25,993 nucleotides of DNA from a bacterium UBA2219 (GTDB lineage Bacteria > Desulfobacterota > Deferrimicrobia > Deferrimicrobiales > Deferrimicrobiaceae). Made by a program: the position numbers and the translations under genes. The notes under the pieces are model-generated. The model saw nothing but the letters and a program-made list of their open reading frames with translations. It was not told the DNA's origin and ran no database searches. Positions 6,464-14,670 of this stretch are shown piece after piece (position 1 is the first letter of the stretch; each line of letters starts with the position of its first letter). Where the stretch lies: the NCBI GenBank assembly GCA_002327765.1, contig DCUH01000043.1, forward strand, positions 1 through 25,993, read 5' to 3'.

Positions 6464-7102
6464 CTATTTCCGGCAGGCGTAGAGCTTGCTCTTTCCGCTG
6501 GGGGAATGCGCCAGGGACACCTCGGCAAAGATCTTCCGGAACGGCTCTGCTCCAGCCTTCACGAACTCGCGGGTGTCCTCCGAGCCCATGGAGAGCAGCC
6601 GGACGTGGAAGAGGAGCTTCACGACCGGGTGCCGCGGGACCTCGTGCTCCATGAGCAGTACCCGCCCGCCGGGACGCACCACCCTCCGCATTTCCCGGAG
6701 GGCTTCCCGCCGGGATTCCCCTTTCAGCTCGTAGAGGGCGTGGGAGCAGGTCACCGCGTCGAAGGCGTCGTCCGGGAAGGGGAGCGCCGTCGCGTCGCCC
6801 TGGACGAAGCGCACCGCGCCGGGGCCGTCCTTCTCCCGCGCCTTCCCCAGCATCCCGCGGGAAAAATCCAGCCCGACTGCACGGCATCCCGGGAAGCGCC
6901 GCCCGAACTCCAGGATCACCGAGCCCGTTCCGCAGCAGACGTCGAGGACCCGCGGGGCCTCCCGGCCTTCCAGCCCGGCCGCATCGGCCAGGAACTTCCG
7001 GGTGTCGTCCTCGTCGCGGCGGGAATGCATCCGGACGAACGCGTCGTAGAAGGGGGAGAAGGCGTCGTAGTACATTCGCCGGCCGTGTCTCGACGCCGTC
7101 AT
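6464..7102 (-). CDS. Class I SAM-dependent methyltransferase (UbiE/MenG-like)
   Basis: A 212-residue cytoplasmic protein. Motif I is VLDVCCGTGSV (about 53-63); the acidic residue after strand 2 is in AVGLDFSRGML, motif II is QGDATALPFPDDAFDAVTC, and motif III is VVRPGGRVLLMEHE. The N-terminus YYDAFSPFYDAF is common to small-molecule methyltransferases of the UbiE type. The substrate cannot be told, and no quinone genes are near. The ATG overlaps the stop of the upstream MarC gene (ATGA), so the two are translationally coupled. It converges on the CobW gene with only 15 bases between the stops. Confidence 0.88.
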   Translation of the reverse strand: MTASRHGRRMYYDAFSPFYDAFVRMHSRRDEDDTRKFLADAAGLEGREAPRVLDVCCGTGSVILEFGRRFPGCRAVGLDFSRGMLGKAREKDGPGAVRFVQGDATALPFPDDAFDAVTCSHALYELKGESRREALREMRRVVRPGGRVLLMEHEVPRHPVVKLLFHVRLLSMGSEDTREFVKAGAEPFRKIFAEVSLAHSPSGKSKLYACRK

Positions 7103-7773
7103 GCGCCGGTCAGCCGGAAGAACTGCACGATTCCCGAAAAGATGTACTGCACGCCGATGCAGATCAGCAGGAAGCCCATGAACCGCTTGATCGACTCGAT
7201 CCCGTGGTCCCCGAGGAACGTGGCGATCCGGTTGGAGGAGCGCAGGACGAGCCAGGAGATCACCCCCACGGTGGCGATCGAGGCGACGGCTATCGCGATA
7301 CCGAGGACCTTGACCGCGACGCCGGGGACGGCGAAAAGCTTCGTCGACTCGGTGATGACGAGGGCGATCGACCCGGGGCCGCTCAAAGAGGGCATGGCCA
7401 GCGGGATCAGGGCGACGTCCATGGAGCCCTGCCCCCCCAGCGGGTCGTGCACCGTGCTCGCCTCCGGCCCGGGGAAGAGCATGCGCAGCCCGATGATGGA
7501 GATGACGAGCCCGCCCGCGATGCGCAGCGCCTCGAGGGAGATCCCGAAGAACTCGATGACCAGGCTGCCCACGAGCAGCGACCCGACCAGGATCATGGAC
7601 GCGAAGAGGGACGCCCGGCGCGCCTCCCTCGCCCTCTGTTCCGACGTCCCCCCCGGCGTCAGTGCGAGCAGGAGCGGAATCGTGCTGAACGGGTTGACGA
7701 TCGGAAGGATCTTCGCCACGCCGAAAAAGTACAGCTCGAGGTAGTACCGGATCGTCATCACGGGATGGTCCAC
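7099..7773 (-). CDS. MarC/UPF0056-family integral membrane protein
   Basis: A 224-residue protein with six predicted helices. The family signature is clear: LPIVNPFSTIPLLLALTPG near the N-terminus, GGLVISIIGLRML in the third helix, and ALIPLAMPSLSGPGSIALVI in the middle. MarC proteins have no firmly established transport substrate, and the old link to multiple antibiotic resistance was not upheld. GTG 7773 is chosen because GGAGG stands 6 bases before it; the next in-frame ATG is 7758. Translation is coupled to the methyltransferase by a 3-base overlap. It is divergent from the sensor kinase gene at 7950. Confidence 0.92.
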   Translation of the reverse strand: MDHPVMTIRYYLELYFFGVAKILPIVNPFSTIPLLLALTPGGTSEQRAREARRASLFASMILVGSLLVGSLVIEFFGISLEALRIAGGLVISIIGLRMLFPGPEASTVHDPLGGQGSMDVALIPLAMPSLSGPGSIALVITESTKLFAVPGVAVKVLGIAIAVASIATVGVISWLVLRSSNRIATFLGDHGIESIKRFMGFLLICIGVQYIFSGIVQFFRLTGA

Positions 7774-7916
7774 TGGCCACCTCCCGCATACATGATATAG
7801 CAAGACGGCGTTCTGCGGGATGGCCGCGAATCGCCGGGATTTTCTCCTTGATTTGCATTTGGCCGGTGTGTTACTGGATATCGGTTGCAGCAGCGGGCCG
7901 CTTGCAGTCAACCGGT

Positions 7917-7934
7917 CGTACGAACAGGCGTACG
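7917..7934. repeat. Duplicated CGTACG palindrome before the sensor kinase gene
   Basis: CGTACG occurs at 7917-7922 and 7929-7934, separated by AACAGG, 15 bases before the kinase ATG. Each copy is self-complementary, so the pair can form an operator-like element or a hairpin near a weak ribosome-binding site. I see no good -35/-10 pair in the 176 bases between the divergent genes. Confidence 0.3.
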
Positions 7935-7949
7935 CACTCGGGTTTGCAC

Positions 7950-10400
7950 ATGAAACGTCTTCTGCTGGTTCCGGTCTTATGGGCGCTGGCCGCCTGCGTG
8001 GCGGCCGGCATGTACCCTCGGACCGTGTTTTCCTCCTCCCCCCCGAATCCGTCTCCCGGCATCACGGCGATAAAGGTCGTCCTGGACGACAATTACCCGC
8101 CGTACGTTTTCCGCGACCGGGACGGCCGGCTCCAGGGGATCCTGATCGACCAGTGGCGACTCTGGCAGGAGATGACCGGGATCCGCGCCGAGCTGTACGC
8201 CATGGGCTGGGGGGAGGCGCTCCGGCGGATGGAGGCCGGCGAGTTCGACGTCATCGACACGATCTTCCGGAACGAGCCGCGCGAGCGGGTCTTCGAATTC
8301 TCGAAGCCGTACGCATACATGGAAGTGCCCGTCTTCTTCCACAAAAACATTTCGGGGATCACCGACGCATGGTCCCTGAAAGGGTTCCCGGTCGCCGTCA
8401 AGAACGGCGACGCCGCGGTCGATTTCCTCCGGAACCGGGGGGTGGAGCGGTTGATCGCGTACGACAGCTACGAGAAGATCGTCCGGGCGGCGCGGGACCA
8501 CGAGATCGGCGTGTTCGTGATGGACAGGCCGCCGGCGATGCATCTTCTCTACAAGATGGGCATCCACGACCAGTTCCGGATGTCCCGGCCCCTGTACTCC
8601 GGCCAGTTCCACCGGGCGGTCCGGAAAGGGAACGGGGCGCTCCTCGCGGCGGTGGAGGACGGTTTCGCCCGGATTCCCCCGAAGTATCTGCGGGAGATCG
8701 AGCAGGAATGGCTCGGCTCGCCGGCGCTGTCCCGGACTTCCCTGCTCTACCTGACCGCCGCGATCGCCGTCGGCGGGCTGTCGATCCTGCTCCTCGCGGC
8801 CTGGAACTTCACGCTTCGCAGGTCGGTGGAGCGGAAGACCTCGGAACTGAAGAAGGAGATCGCCCTCACCGCGGACCAGGCCGTGAAGCTGCGCGCGTCC
8901 GAGGAGAATTACCGCCTTCTGGTGGAAAACGCGGGCGACGGCATCACCATCGTCCATGAAGGGCGCGTCCTCTACGTGAACCCGGGGGCGTCGCGGATCA
9001 TCGGGATCCCGCCGGGAGAGCTCCTGGGCAGGTCCTTCCTGGACGTCGTCCACGCCGAGGACCGGGAAAGGATCCAAGGGTACTACGTCAAGCGGATGGG
9101 GGGGGAGGAAACCCCTTCCCGCTACGAGTTCCGTGCGGAGACGGCCTCCGGGGAGACCGTCTGGGTCCAGGCCACCGTTGTGGGCACGATGTGGGAAGGC
9201 AAGCAGGTCGCGCTGAGCTTCCTGCGGGACATCACCCAGCAGAAAAGGCTCGAGGAGCAGCTCGTCCAGTCCCGGAAGATGGAGGCGATCGGCCGCCTGG
9301 CGGGGGGGATCGCGCACGACTTCAACAACATCCTCACCGCCGTCATGGGGTACCTCTCCCTCGCCAAGCTCGGGATCGATCCCGGAGACCAGACCTGGTC
9401 GCGCCTCGTGGAAGCGGAGAAGGCGGCGATCCGCGCCCAGAGCCTGACGCGGCAGCTTCTCACCTTCTCCAAGGGCGGGGCGCCCGTCCGCCAGGCCTCC
9501 TCCATCGGCCGGCTCGTCGAGGAGTCCGCGAACTTCGCCCTCCGGGGATCGACCATCCTGTGCCGGATCACGGTCGCGGAGGACCTCTCGCCGGTGGACA
9601 TCGACCTGGGGCAGATCGGCCAGGTCCTCAACAGCATCGTCCTCAACGCGGCGCAGGCCAGCCCGGAGGGCGGCGTCATCCGCGTCGACGCGCGGAACAT
9701 CTCCGTGGAGAAGCTTCCCGGCTGCACCCTTCCGCCGGGCGACTACGTGAAGATCGACGTCGAGGACCGGGGGACCGGCATCCCGGAGGAGAACGTCGGG
9801 AAGATCTTCAACCCGTTCTTCACGACGAAGGAGAAGGGCACCGGGCTGGGGCTGGCCACGGCCTATTCCATCGTCAAGCGGCACGAGGGCGCGATCACGG
9901 TGGATTCGGCGCCGGGCAGGGGGACGACCGTTTCCATATTCCTGCCCGCCGCGGCGAAGGACGTGAGGGAGACCCCCGATCCCGGGCCCGCGCCGCACCC
10001 GGGCATCGGGAAGATCCTCGTGATGGACGACGAGGAGATGGTGAGGGACGTGGCGGTGACCATGCTCCAGGCGATGGGCTACGAGGGCCACGCGGCGAAG
10101 GACGGCTCGGAGGCGGTCGACGCCTACCTCGAGGCCATGAAGACGGGGGTACCGTACGACGCCGTGATCCTCGACCTCACCGTCCCGGGCGCGATGGGAG
10201 GGAAGGAGGCCGTCCGCAGGCTACTCGACATCGACCCCGGAGCGAAGGTGATCGTGTCCAGCGGCTACTCCCAGGATCCGATCCTCGCCATGTACAGGGA
10301 CTACGGCTTCAGCGGCGTCATCGCCAAGCCGTACCAGATGGGCGAGCTCGCGCAGGCCATCCGGATGCTGCTTCCGGATGTCGCGCCCTCGAGCCACTGA
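7950..10400 (+). CDS. Hybrid sensor histidine kinase with periplasmic solute-binding domain, PAS and receiver domains
   Basis: An 816-residue membrane sensor. After an N-terminal signal sequence there is a family 3 solute-binding domain (about 35-260; VVLDDNYPPYVFRDRDGRLQGILID is split across its first lobe), one transmembrane helix (about 266-288), a PAS domain (about 313-430), HisKA with phosphorylatable His456 in GIAHDFNN, and HATPase with VLNAAQAS, DRGTGIPEE and FFTTKEKGTGLGLA. A receiver domain ends the protein (Asp742 in VILDLTVPG, Lys793). The layout resembles BvgS-like kinases but with one sensor lobe pair and no HPt domain, so an external phosphotransfer partner is expected. ATG 7950 gives a proper signal sequence. 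A lipobox-like LAAC (13-16) is present. It is followed, with a 23-base overlap, by a LOG-family gene. The ligand is unknown; amino acids or related small molecules are usual. Confidence 0.94.
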   Translation: MKRLLLVPVLWALAACVAAGMYPRTVFSSSPPNPSPGITAIKVVLDDNYPPYVFRDRDGRLQGILIDQWRLWQEMTGIRAELYAMGWGEALRRMEAGEFDVIDTIFRNEPRERVFEFSKPYAYMEVPVFFHKNISGITDAWSLKGFPVAVKNGDAAVDFLRNRGVERLIAYDSYEKIVRAARDHEIGVFVMDRPPAMHLLYKMGIHDQFRMSRPLYSGQFHRAVRKGNGALLAAVEDGFARIPPKYLREIEQEWLGSPALSRTSLLYLTAAIAVGGLSILLLAAWNFTLRRSVERKTSELKKEIALTADQAVKLRASEENYRLLVENAGDGITIVHEGRVLYVNPGASRIIGIPPGELLGRSFLDVVHAEDRERIQGYYVKRMGGEETPSRYEFRAETASGETVWVQATVVGTMWEGKQVALSFLRDITQQKRLEEQLVQSRKMEAIGRLAGGIAHDFNNILTAVMGYLSLAKLGIDPGDQTWSRLVEAEKAAIRAQSLTRQLLTFSKGGAPVRQASSIGRLVEESANFALRGSTILCRITVAEDLSPVDIDLGQIGQVLNSIVLNAAQASPEGGVIRVDARNISVEKLPGCTLPPGDYVKIDVEDRGTGIPEENVGKIFNPFFTTKEKGTGLGLATAYSIVKRHEGAITVDSAPGRGTTVSIFLPAAAKDVRETPDPGPAPHPGIGKILVMDDEEMVRDVAVTMLQAMGYEGHAAKDGSEAVDAYLEAMKTGVPYDAVILDLTVPGAMGGKEAVRRLLDIDPGAKVIVSSGYSQDPILAMYRDYGFSGVIAKPYQMGELAQAIRMLLPDVAPSSH

Positions 10401-11403
10401 CCCGGTGCAGCCCATGCCCGGCGCGAAGAAACGCGGCGGAAGCCGCAAAGTCACGACCGACGAGCTCATCCAGGAGCTCCACCGGACGGTGGACGGGCTG
10501 GCCGAGGACGGCGCGAGCCGCGCGGACCTGAAGCTCCTCTCCCGATCCCTGCGGGAGCTGCGCCAGGCGTTCCGCCTCTTCGACACCCTCCGGGGGCGGC
10601 CCAAAGTCACGGTCTTCGGTTCCGCCCGCACCGCCCCCGGCTCCCCTTCGTTCCGCCAGGCGGAGGAGTTCGGCCGGGAAATGGCGCGCCTGGGGTGGTT
10701 CGTCGTCACCGGAGCGGGGGAAGGGATCATGAAGGCGGCCCACCTGGGCGCCGGCCGCGACCACTCCATCGGCGTGAACATCCTCCTCCCCTTCGAGCAG
10801 CGGGAAAACGTGGTGATGGAGGGGAACCCGAAGCTGATCAACACCAAGTACTTCTTCACGAGGAAGCTGCTGTTCCTAAAGGAGTCCAGCGGGATCGCCC
10901 TCTTTCCGGGCGGGTTCGGGACGATGGACGAGGCGTTCGAGACGCTGACGCTGCTCCAGACCGGGAAGACGCACATCTTCCCGCTGGTGCTCGTCGAGGA
11001 GCCGGGCGACGACTACTGGGCCTCATGGCGGCGGTCGATCGAGGAGAACCTCCTGCGCCGGGAGCTGATCTCGCCCGAGGACCTTTCCCTGTTCCGGATC
11101 GTCGGGAGCGTCGGGGAGGCCGTCGGGGAGATGCAGCGCTTCTACCGCGTCTACCACAGCTCCAGGTACGTCGGGGACCGCCTCGTGATCCGCATCCGCC
11201 GGCCGCTCGCGCCGGGCCGCCTCGAGGCTCTGAGCGCCGGGTTCGCCGACCTCCTGTCGGGGGGGGCGTTCCGCCAGGAAGACGCCCTGCCGGAGGAGGC
11301 GGACGACCCGGAACTGGCCGCCCTGCCGCGGATCGTGTTCCGCTTCAACGAAAGGAACTTCGGCCGGCTCCGCCTCCTGATCGACTTCCTGAACGGGGAG
11401 TAG
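10378..11403 (+). CDS. LOG-family protein (TIGR00730-type, lysine-decarboxylase-like Rossmann fold)
   Basis: A 341-residue cytoplasmic protein. The family motifs are intact: GAGEGIMKAA (112-121) and PGGFGTMDE (177-185), the nucleotide-binding and catalytic core of LOG phosphoribohydrolases, which release a base from nucleoside 5'-monophosphates. It is longer than the usual 190-220 residues: an N-terminal helical segment of about 70 residues precedes the core, and a C-terminal segment of about 95 residues follows it, as in the larger PpnN-like members. ATG 10378 overlaps the kinase gene by 23 bases; ATG 10414 is the alternative, and neither has a clear ribosome-binding site. Substrate preference cannot be read from sequence. 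Confidence 0.88.
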   Translation: MSRPRATDPVQPMPGAKKRGGSRKVTTDELIQELHRTVDGLAEDGASRADLKLLSRSLRELRQAFRLFDTLRGRPKVTVFGSARTAPGSPSFRQAEEFGREMARLGWFVVTGAGEGIMKAAHLGAGRDHSIGVNILLPFEQRENVVMEGNPKLINTKYFFTRKLLFLKESSGIALFPGGFGTMDEAFETLTLLQTGKTHIFPLVLVEEPGDDYWASWRRSIEENLLRRELISPEDLSLFRIVGSVGEAVGEMQRFYRVYHSSRYVGDRLVIRIRRPLAPGRLEALSAGFADLLSGGAFRQEDALPEEADDPELAALPRIVFRFNERNFGRLRLLIDFLNGE

Positions 11404-11416
11404 CCCCCCTCCGCGA

Positions 11417-11428
11417 TACAATAGGGTC
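11417..11428 (+). promoter_or_regulatory. Possible -10 element for the export operon, leaderless spacing
   Basis: TACAAT (11417-11422) ends 6 bases before the ATG at 11429, which would put the transcription start at or next to the A of ATG. No good -35 hexamer is visible, and AGGG at 11423 could act as a poor ribosome-binding site. Confidence 0.3.
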
Positions 11429-12136
11429 ATGCCGAGTACCCCTCTCGTCCAGCTTCGCGGCCTGGCGAAGAGCTTCCCCGAGGGGGAGGCGACGCGGACC
11501 GTGTTCCAAGGCCTCGACGCGGAAATCGCCCGCGGGGAGTCGGTGGCCCTCCTCGGCCGGAGCGGATCCGGAAAATCGACCCTGCTGAACCTCGTCGGCG
11601 GCATCGACCTCCCCACCGAGGGCGAGGTGGTCCTCGACGGGACGAACCTGACGCGTCTGTCCGAGCGGGAGCGGACGCTGTTCCGGCGCCGCCATATCGG
11701 CCTCGTCTTCCAGTCGTTCAACCTCATCCCCACCCTGACGGTGATCGAGAACCTGCTGCTCCCGCTGGAGCTGAACGGCCGCACGGATGCGGCGGCGCGG
11801 GCGGCGGCGCTCGACCTCCTCGGACGGATCGGGCTCGCGGACCGCGCCGGAACCTACCCGGACCGCCTCTCGGGCGGCGAGCAGCAGCGGATCGCCGTCG
11901 CCCGGGCGGTGGTGCACGACCCCCTCCTCCTGCTGGCCGATGAGCCGACCGGAAGCCTGGACGCCGAGTCGGGAAGCCGGGTGCTCGAGCTTCTCTTCGG
12001 GCTCGCGCGGAAGGAGGGGCGGGCGATGATCGTCGTGACCCACAACGACGCCGTGGCCCGGTCCGCCGACCGGGTGCTCGCGCTCCGTGACGGGCGCCTC
12101 GTGGAGGAAACGGCGCCGGCAGGCCCGCCCGCATGA
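11429..12136 (+). CDS. ABC transporter ATP-binding protein (LolD/MacB type, AttE-like)
   Basis: A 235-residue ATPase. Walker A is GRSGSGKST (43-51), the Q-loop FQSFN (94-98), the signature LSGGEQQR (147-154) and Walker B LLLLADEP (166-173), with the switch His in VVTHND. Sequence type and partner place it in the LolD/MacB/FtsE group, which power FtsX-like permeases that pull or extrude substrates at the periplasmic face instead of pumping them through a channel. Its stop overlaps the permease start by 4 bases (ATGA). Followed by the permease and an AttH-like protein, it fits the AttEFGH arrangement. Confidence 0.94.
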   Translation: MPSTPLVQLRGLAKSFPEGEATRTVFQGLDAEIARGESVALLGRSGSGKSTLLNLVGGIDLPTEGEVVLDGTNLTRLSERERTLFRRRHIGLVFQSFNLIPTLTVIENLLLPLELNGRTDAAARAAALDLLGRIGLADRAGTYPDRLSGGEQQRIAVARAVVHDPLLLLADEPTGSLDAESGSRVLELLFGLARKEGRAMIVVTHNDAVARSADRVLALRDGRLVEETAPAGPPA

Positions 12137-14670
12137 TCCTGCGGCTGGCCGGCCTGCGCCACCTTTCCCGGCACCCCGTCCAGCTGCTCTTCGGCCTGGT
12201 CGGGGTGGCGCTCGGGGTCGCGGCGGTCTTCTCGATCGACCTGGCCAACGAAAGCGCCCGGCGCGCCTTCCGCATATCCGTCGATACCGTCGCCGGGAAG
12301 GCGACCCACCGGATCGTGGGCGGCGCCTCCGGCCTTCCGGAAGAGCTGTACGCGGTGCTGCGGCGCCGCGGCGAGTCGCGGACGATCGCCCCGGTCGTCG
12401 AGGGGTACGCCCGCATACCTGGTAGCCCCGGGAGCGTCCTGCACATCCTCGGGATCGACCCGTTCGCCGAGGCGCCCTTCCGGAGCTACACGCCGGAGGC
12501 CGCGGCGGGCGCGGACGTCGCCCGCCTCCTGACGCAGCCGGGCGCGGTCTTGCTCCTCGAGGGGACGGCGAGTCGCCTGGGGCTGTCCCCGGGAGGCTCC
12601 CTGCCGCTGCGGGCCGGCAGGGAGCAGGGGAAGGTCGTCCTGTCCGGCTTTCTCCGCCCGCCGGACGAGGTGACCCGCCAGGCGCTGGAAAGCACGGCCG
12701 TGGCGGACATCTCCACCGCCCAGGAACTCCTCGGCATGGAAGGGAGGCTCTCCCGGATCGACCTGAGGGTCCCCGAGGGGGAGACGGGAGAAGGCGCCCT
12801 ATCCCGGATTCGCGGGATGCTTCCCCGGGGAGCGGAGATTGTGCCGACGGCCGCGCGCGGGAAGGCCATGGAACGGATGACGCGCGCCTTCTCGATGAAC
12901 CTGCAGGCGATGAGCCTGCTTTCGCTTCTGGTCGGCATGTTCCTCGTCTACAACACGATGACCTTCTCGGTCCTCCAGCGTCGCCAGCTCGTCGGGACGC
13001 TCCGGGCCCTCGGGGTCACGCGGGGCGAGGTGTTCCGGCAGGTCCTTTCCGAGGCGGCCCTCCTCGGTGCGGCGGGGACGCTGCTTGGCCTCCCCTTCGG
13101 GTACTACCTGGGCAAGTTCCTCCTCGGAATGGTGACCCGGTCCATCGGAGACCTGTATTTCGTCGTGACCATCCGGGACGTCGCGCCGACCGCCGCGACG
13201 TTCCTAAAGGCGGTGTTCCTGGGCACCTGCGGGTCGGTCGCGGCCTCGCTGTGGCCCGCCCACGAAGCGACCACCGCCCCGCCCAGGGACGTCATGCGCC
13301 GTTCCGCCATCGAGAAGGGAGTGGCCTCCGTCCTGCCCGCGGTCTCGGCGGCGGGCGCGGGGCTGCTCCTTCTGGGGGCCGGGGTCCAGTTCTACCCCTC
13401 CCGAAGCGTCCTCCCCGCGTTCTTCGGCCTGTTCTGCCTCGTGGCGGGGTACGCGCTCATCACGCCTGGAGCGGTCGCCCTCCTGGTCCGAGCGGTCCAG
13501 CCCGCACTGGCGGTCCTCTTCGGGACGCCGGGAAAGATGGCCGCCCGGAGCATCCCTGCGTCGATCAGCCGGACGGGCGTGGCGACGGCCGCCCTCGTGG
13601 TCGCCGTGTCCGCGACGGTGGGGATCGGGATCATGATCGACAGCTTCCGGCGGACGGTGTCGGAGTGGCTGGACTACACCCTCCTGGGGGACGTCTACGT
13701 CTCCTCCTTCGAGGACCGGAAGGAGCCCGACCGCAGGCCCCTTCCCCCCGACCTGGTGGCGTCAATCACCTCCGTCTCCGGCGTGAAGGGTTCCGTCCTC
13801 TTCAACCGCCGCATGCTGGAGTCGCCGGAAGGGTTCACCGAGCTGTTCGTGATGCGCGTCCCCGCGGAGAGCATGCGTGCGTTCCGTTTCCGGGAAGGGG
13901 ACCCCGACGAGGTGTGGGACGCACTTTCCCGCGGCGCCGTCATGGTGTCCGACCCGTACGCCTACCGCCACGGCCTGCGGAAGGGGGACGCGCTGCGCCT
14001 GCGCACGGACAAGGGGCCGCGCGATTTCCCGGTGGCGGGCGTCTACTACGACTACAGCTCGGACCAGGGGATCGTGGCGATCCTGGGGGCGACACACGAC
14101 CTTTACTGGGAGGACCGGGGCGTCGACTCGGTGGGGCTGCGGCTCGCCCCCGGCGTCCCGGTCGAGCAGGCGATCGGGAGGGTCCGGGGGATGCTCGGCG
14201 GCCGGCCGGCCGTCGTCCGCTCGAACCGCGCCCTCAAGGACGCGTCGCTGGAGGTCTTCGACCGCACCTTCGGCGTCACGAACGTCCTGCGCGCCCTCAC
14301 CGTGCTGATCGCCTTCGCCGGGGTCCTGAACGCGCTGATGGCGATCCAGTTCGAGCGCGGGCGCGAACATGCCGTGATGCGGGCCGTCGGGCTCACGCCG
14401 ATGCAGGCATTCGGGCTGATCTCGGGGGAATCCGCCGTGATCGGGGGGATCGCCGGCTGCCTCGCCGTACCGCTCGGGTTGGCGCAGTCGCTGGTCCTCA
14501 TCCACGTCGTCAACCGCCGCTCCTTCGGGTGGACGATGCAGACCTTCATCGATCCGTGGCTCCTGCTGCAGGCCGTCGCGCTGGCGCTGGCCGCCTCCGT
14601 GCTGGCGGGGCTCTACCCGGCCGCGCGGCTGGCGGGATCCCCCCCCGCCGCCGCCCTGCGGGAGGAATGA
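12133..14670 (+). CDS. FtsX-like ABC permease, double-domain (AttF/AttG fused type)
   Basis: An 845-residue inner-membrane protein. An N-terminal helix (about 17-36) is followed by a periplasmic MacB-type core domain, then FtsX helices with the motif YNTMTFSVLQRRQLVGTLRA (about 270-290). Central helices link to a second periplasmic domain (about 500-710), and a second FtsX helix set carries FERGREHAVMRAVGLTPMQA. About ten helices in all. The two halves are what other species encode as separate AttF and AttG permeases. It is coupled to the ATPase by a 4-base overlap and to the next gene by adjacent stop and start. It should move a lipid or hydrophobic compound out of the inner membrane; the cargo is not known. 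Confidence 0.93.
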   Translation: MILRLAGLRHLSRHPVQLLFGLVGVALGVAAVFSIDLANESARRAFRISVDTVAGKATHRIVGGASGLPEELYAVLRRRGESRTIAPVVEGYARIPGSPGSVLHILGIDPFAEAPFRSYTPEAAAGADVARLLTQPGAVLLLEGTASRLGLSPGGSLPLRAGREQGKVVLSGFLRPPDEVTRQALESTAVADISTAQELLGMEGRLSRIDLRVPEGETGEGALSRIRGMLPRGAEIVPTAARGKAMERMTRAFSMNLQAMSLLSLLVGMFLVYNTMTFSVLQRRQLVGTLRALGVTRGEVFRQVLSEAALLGAAGTLLGLPFGYYLGKFLLGMVTRSIGDLYFVVTIRDVAPTAATFLKAVFLGTCGSVAASLWPAHEATTAPPRDVMRRSAIEKGVASVLPAVSAAGAGLLLLGAGVQFYPSRSVLPAFFGLFCLVAGYALITPGAVALLVRAVQPALAVLFGTPGKMAARSIPASISRTGVATAALVVAVSATVGIGIMIDSFRRTVSEWLDYTLLGDVYVSSFEDRKEPDRRPLPPDLVASITSVSGVKGSVLFNRRMLESPEGFTELFVMRVPAESMRAFRFREGDPDEVWDALSRGAVMVSDPYAYRHGLRKGDALRLRTDKGPRDFPVAGVYYDYSSDQGIVAILGATHDLYWEDRGVDSVGLRLAPGVPVEQAIGRVRGMLGGRPAVVRSNRALKDASLEVFDRTFGVTNVLRALTVLIAFAGVLNALMAIQFERGREHAVMRAVGLTPMQAFGLISGESAVIGGIAGCLAVPLGLAQSLVLIHVVNRRSFGWTMQTFIDPWLLLQAVALALAASVLAGLYPAARLAGSPPAAALREE

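Noticed and set aside
7774..7949. Sigma-54 promoter before the sensor kinase (TTGGCCGGTGTGTTAC)
   Set aside because: The -12 GC is missing at the required 10-base spacing.
7977..10091. 704-codon open frame antisense to the sensor kinase
   Set aside because: It is rich in Arg, Pro, Gly, Asp and His with no domain, as expected from the complement of GC-rich coding DNA. The kinase on the other strand has complete domains.
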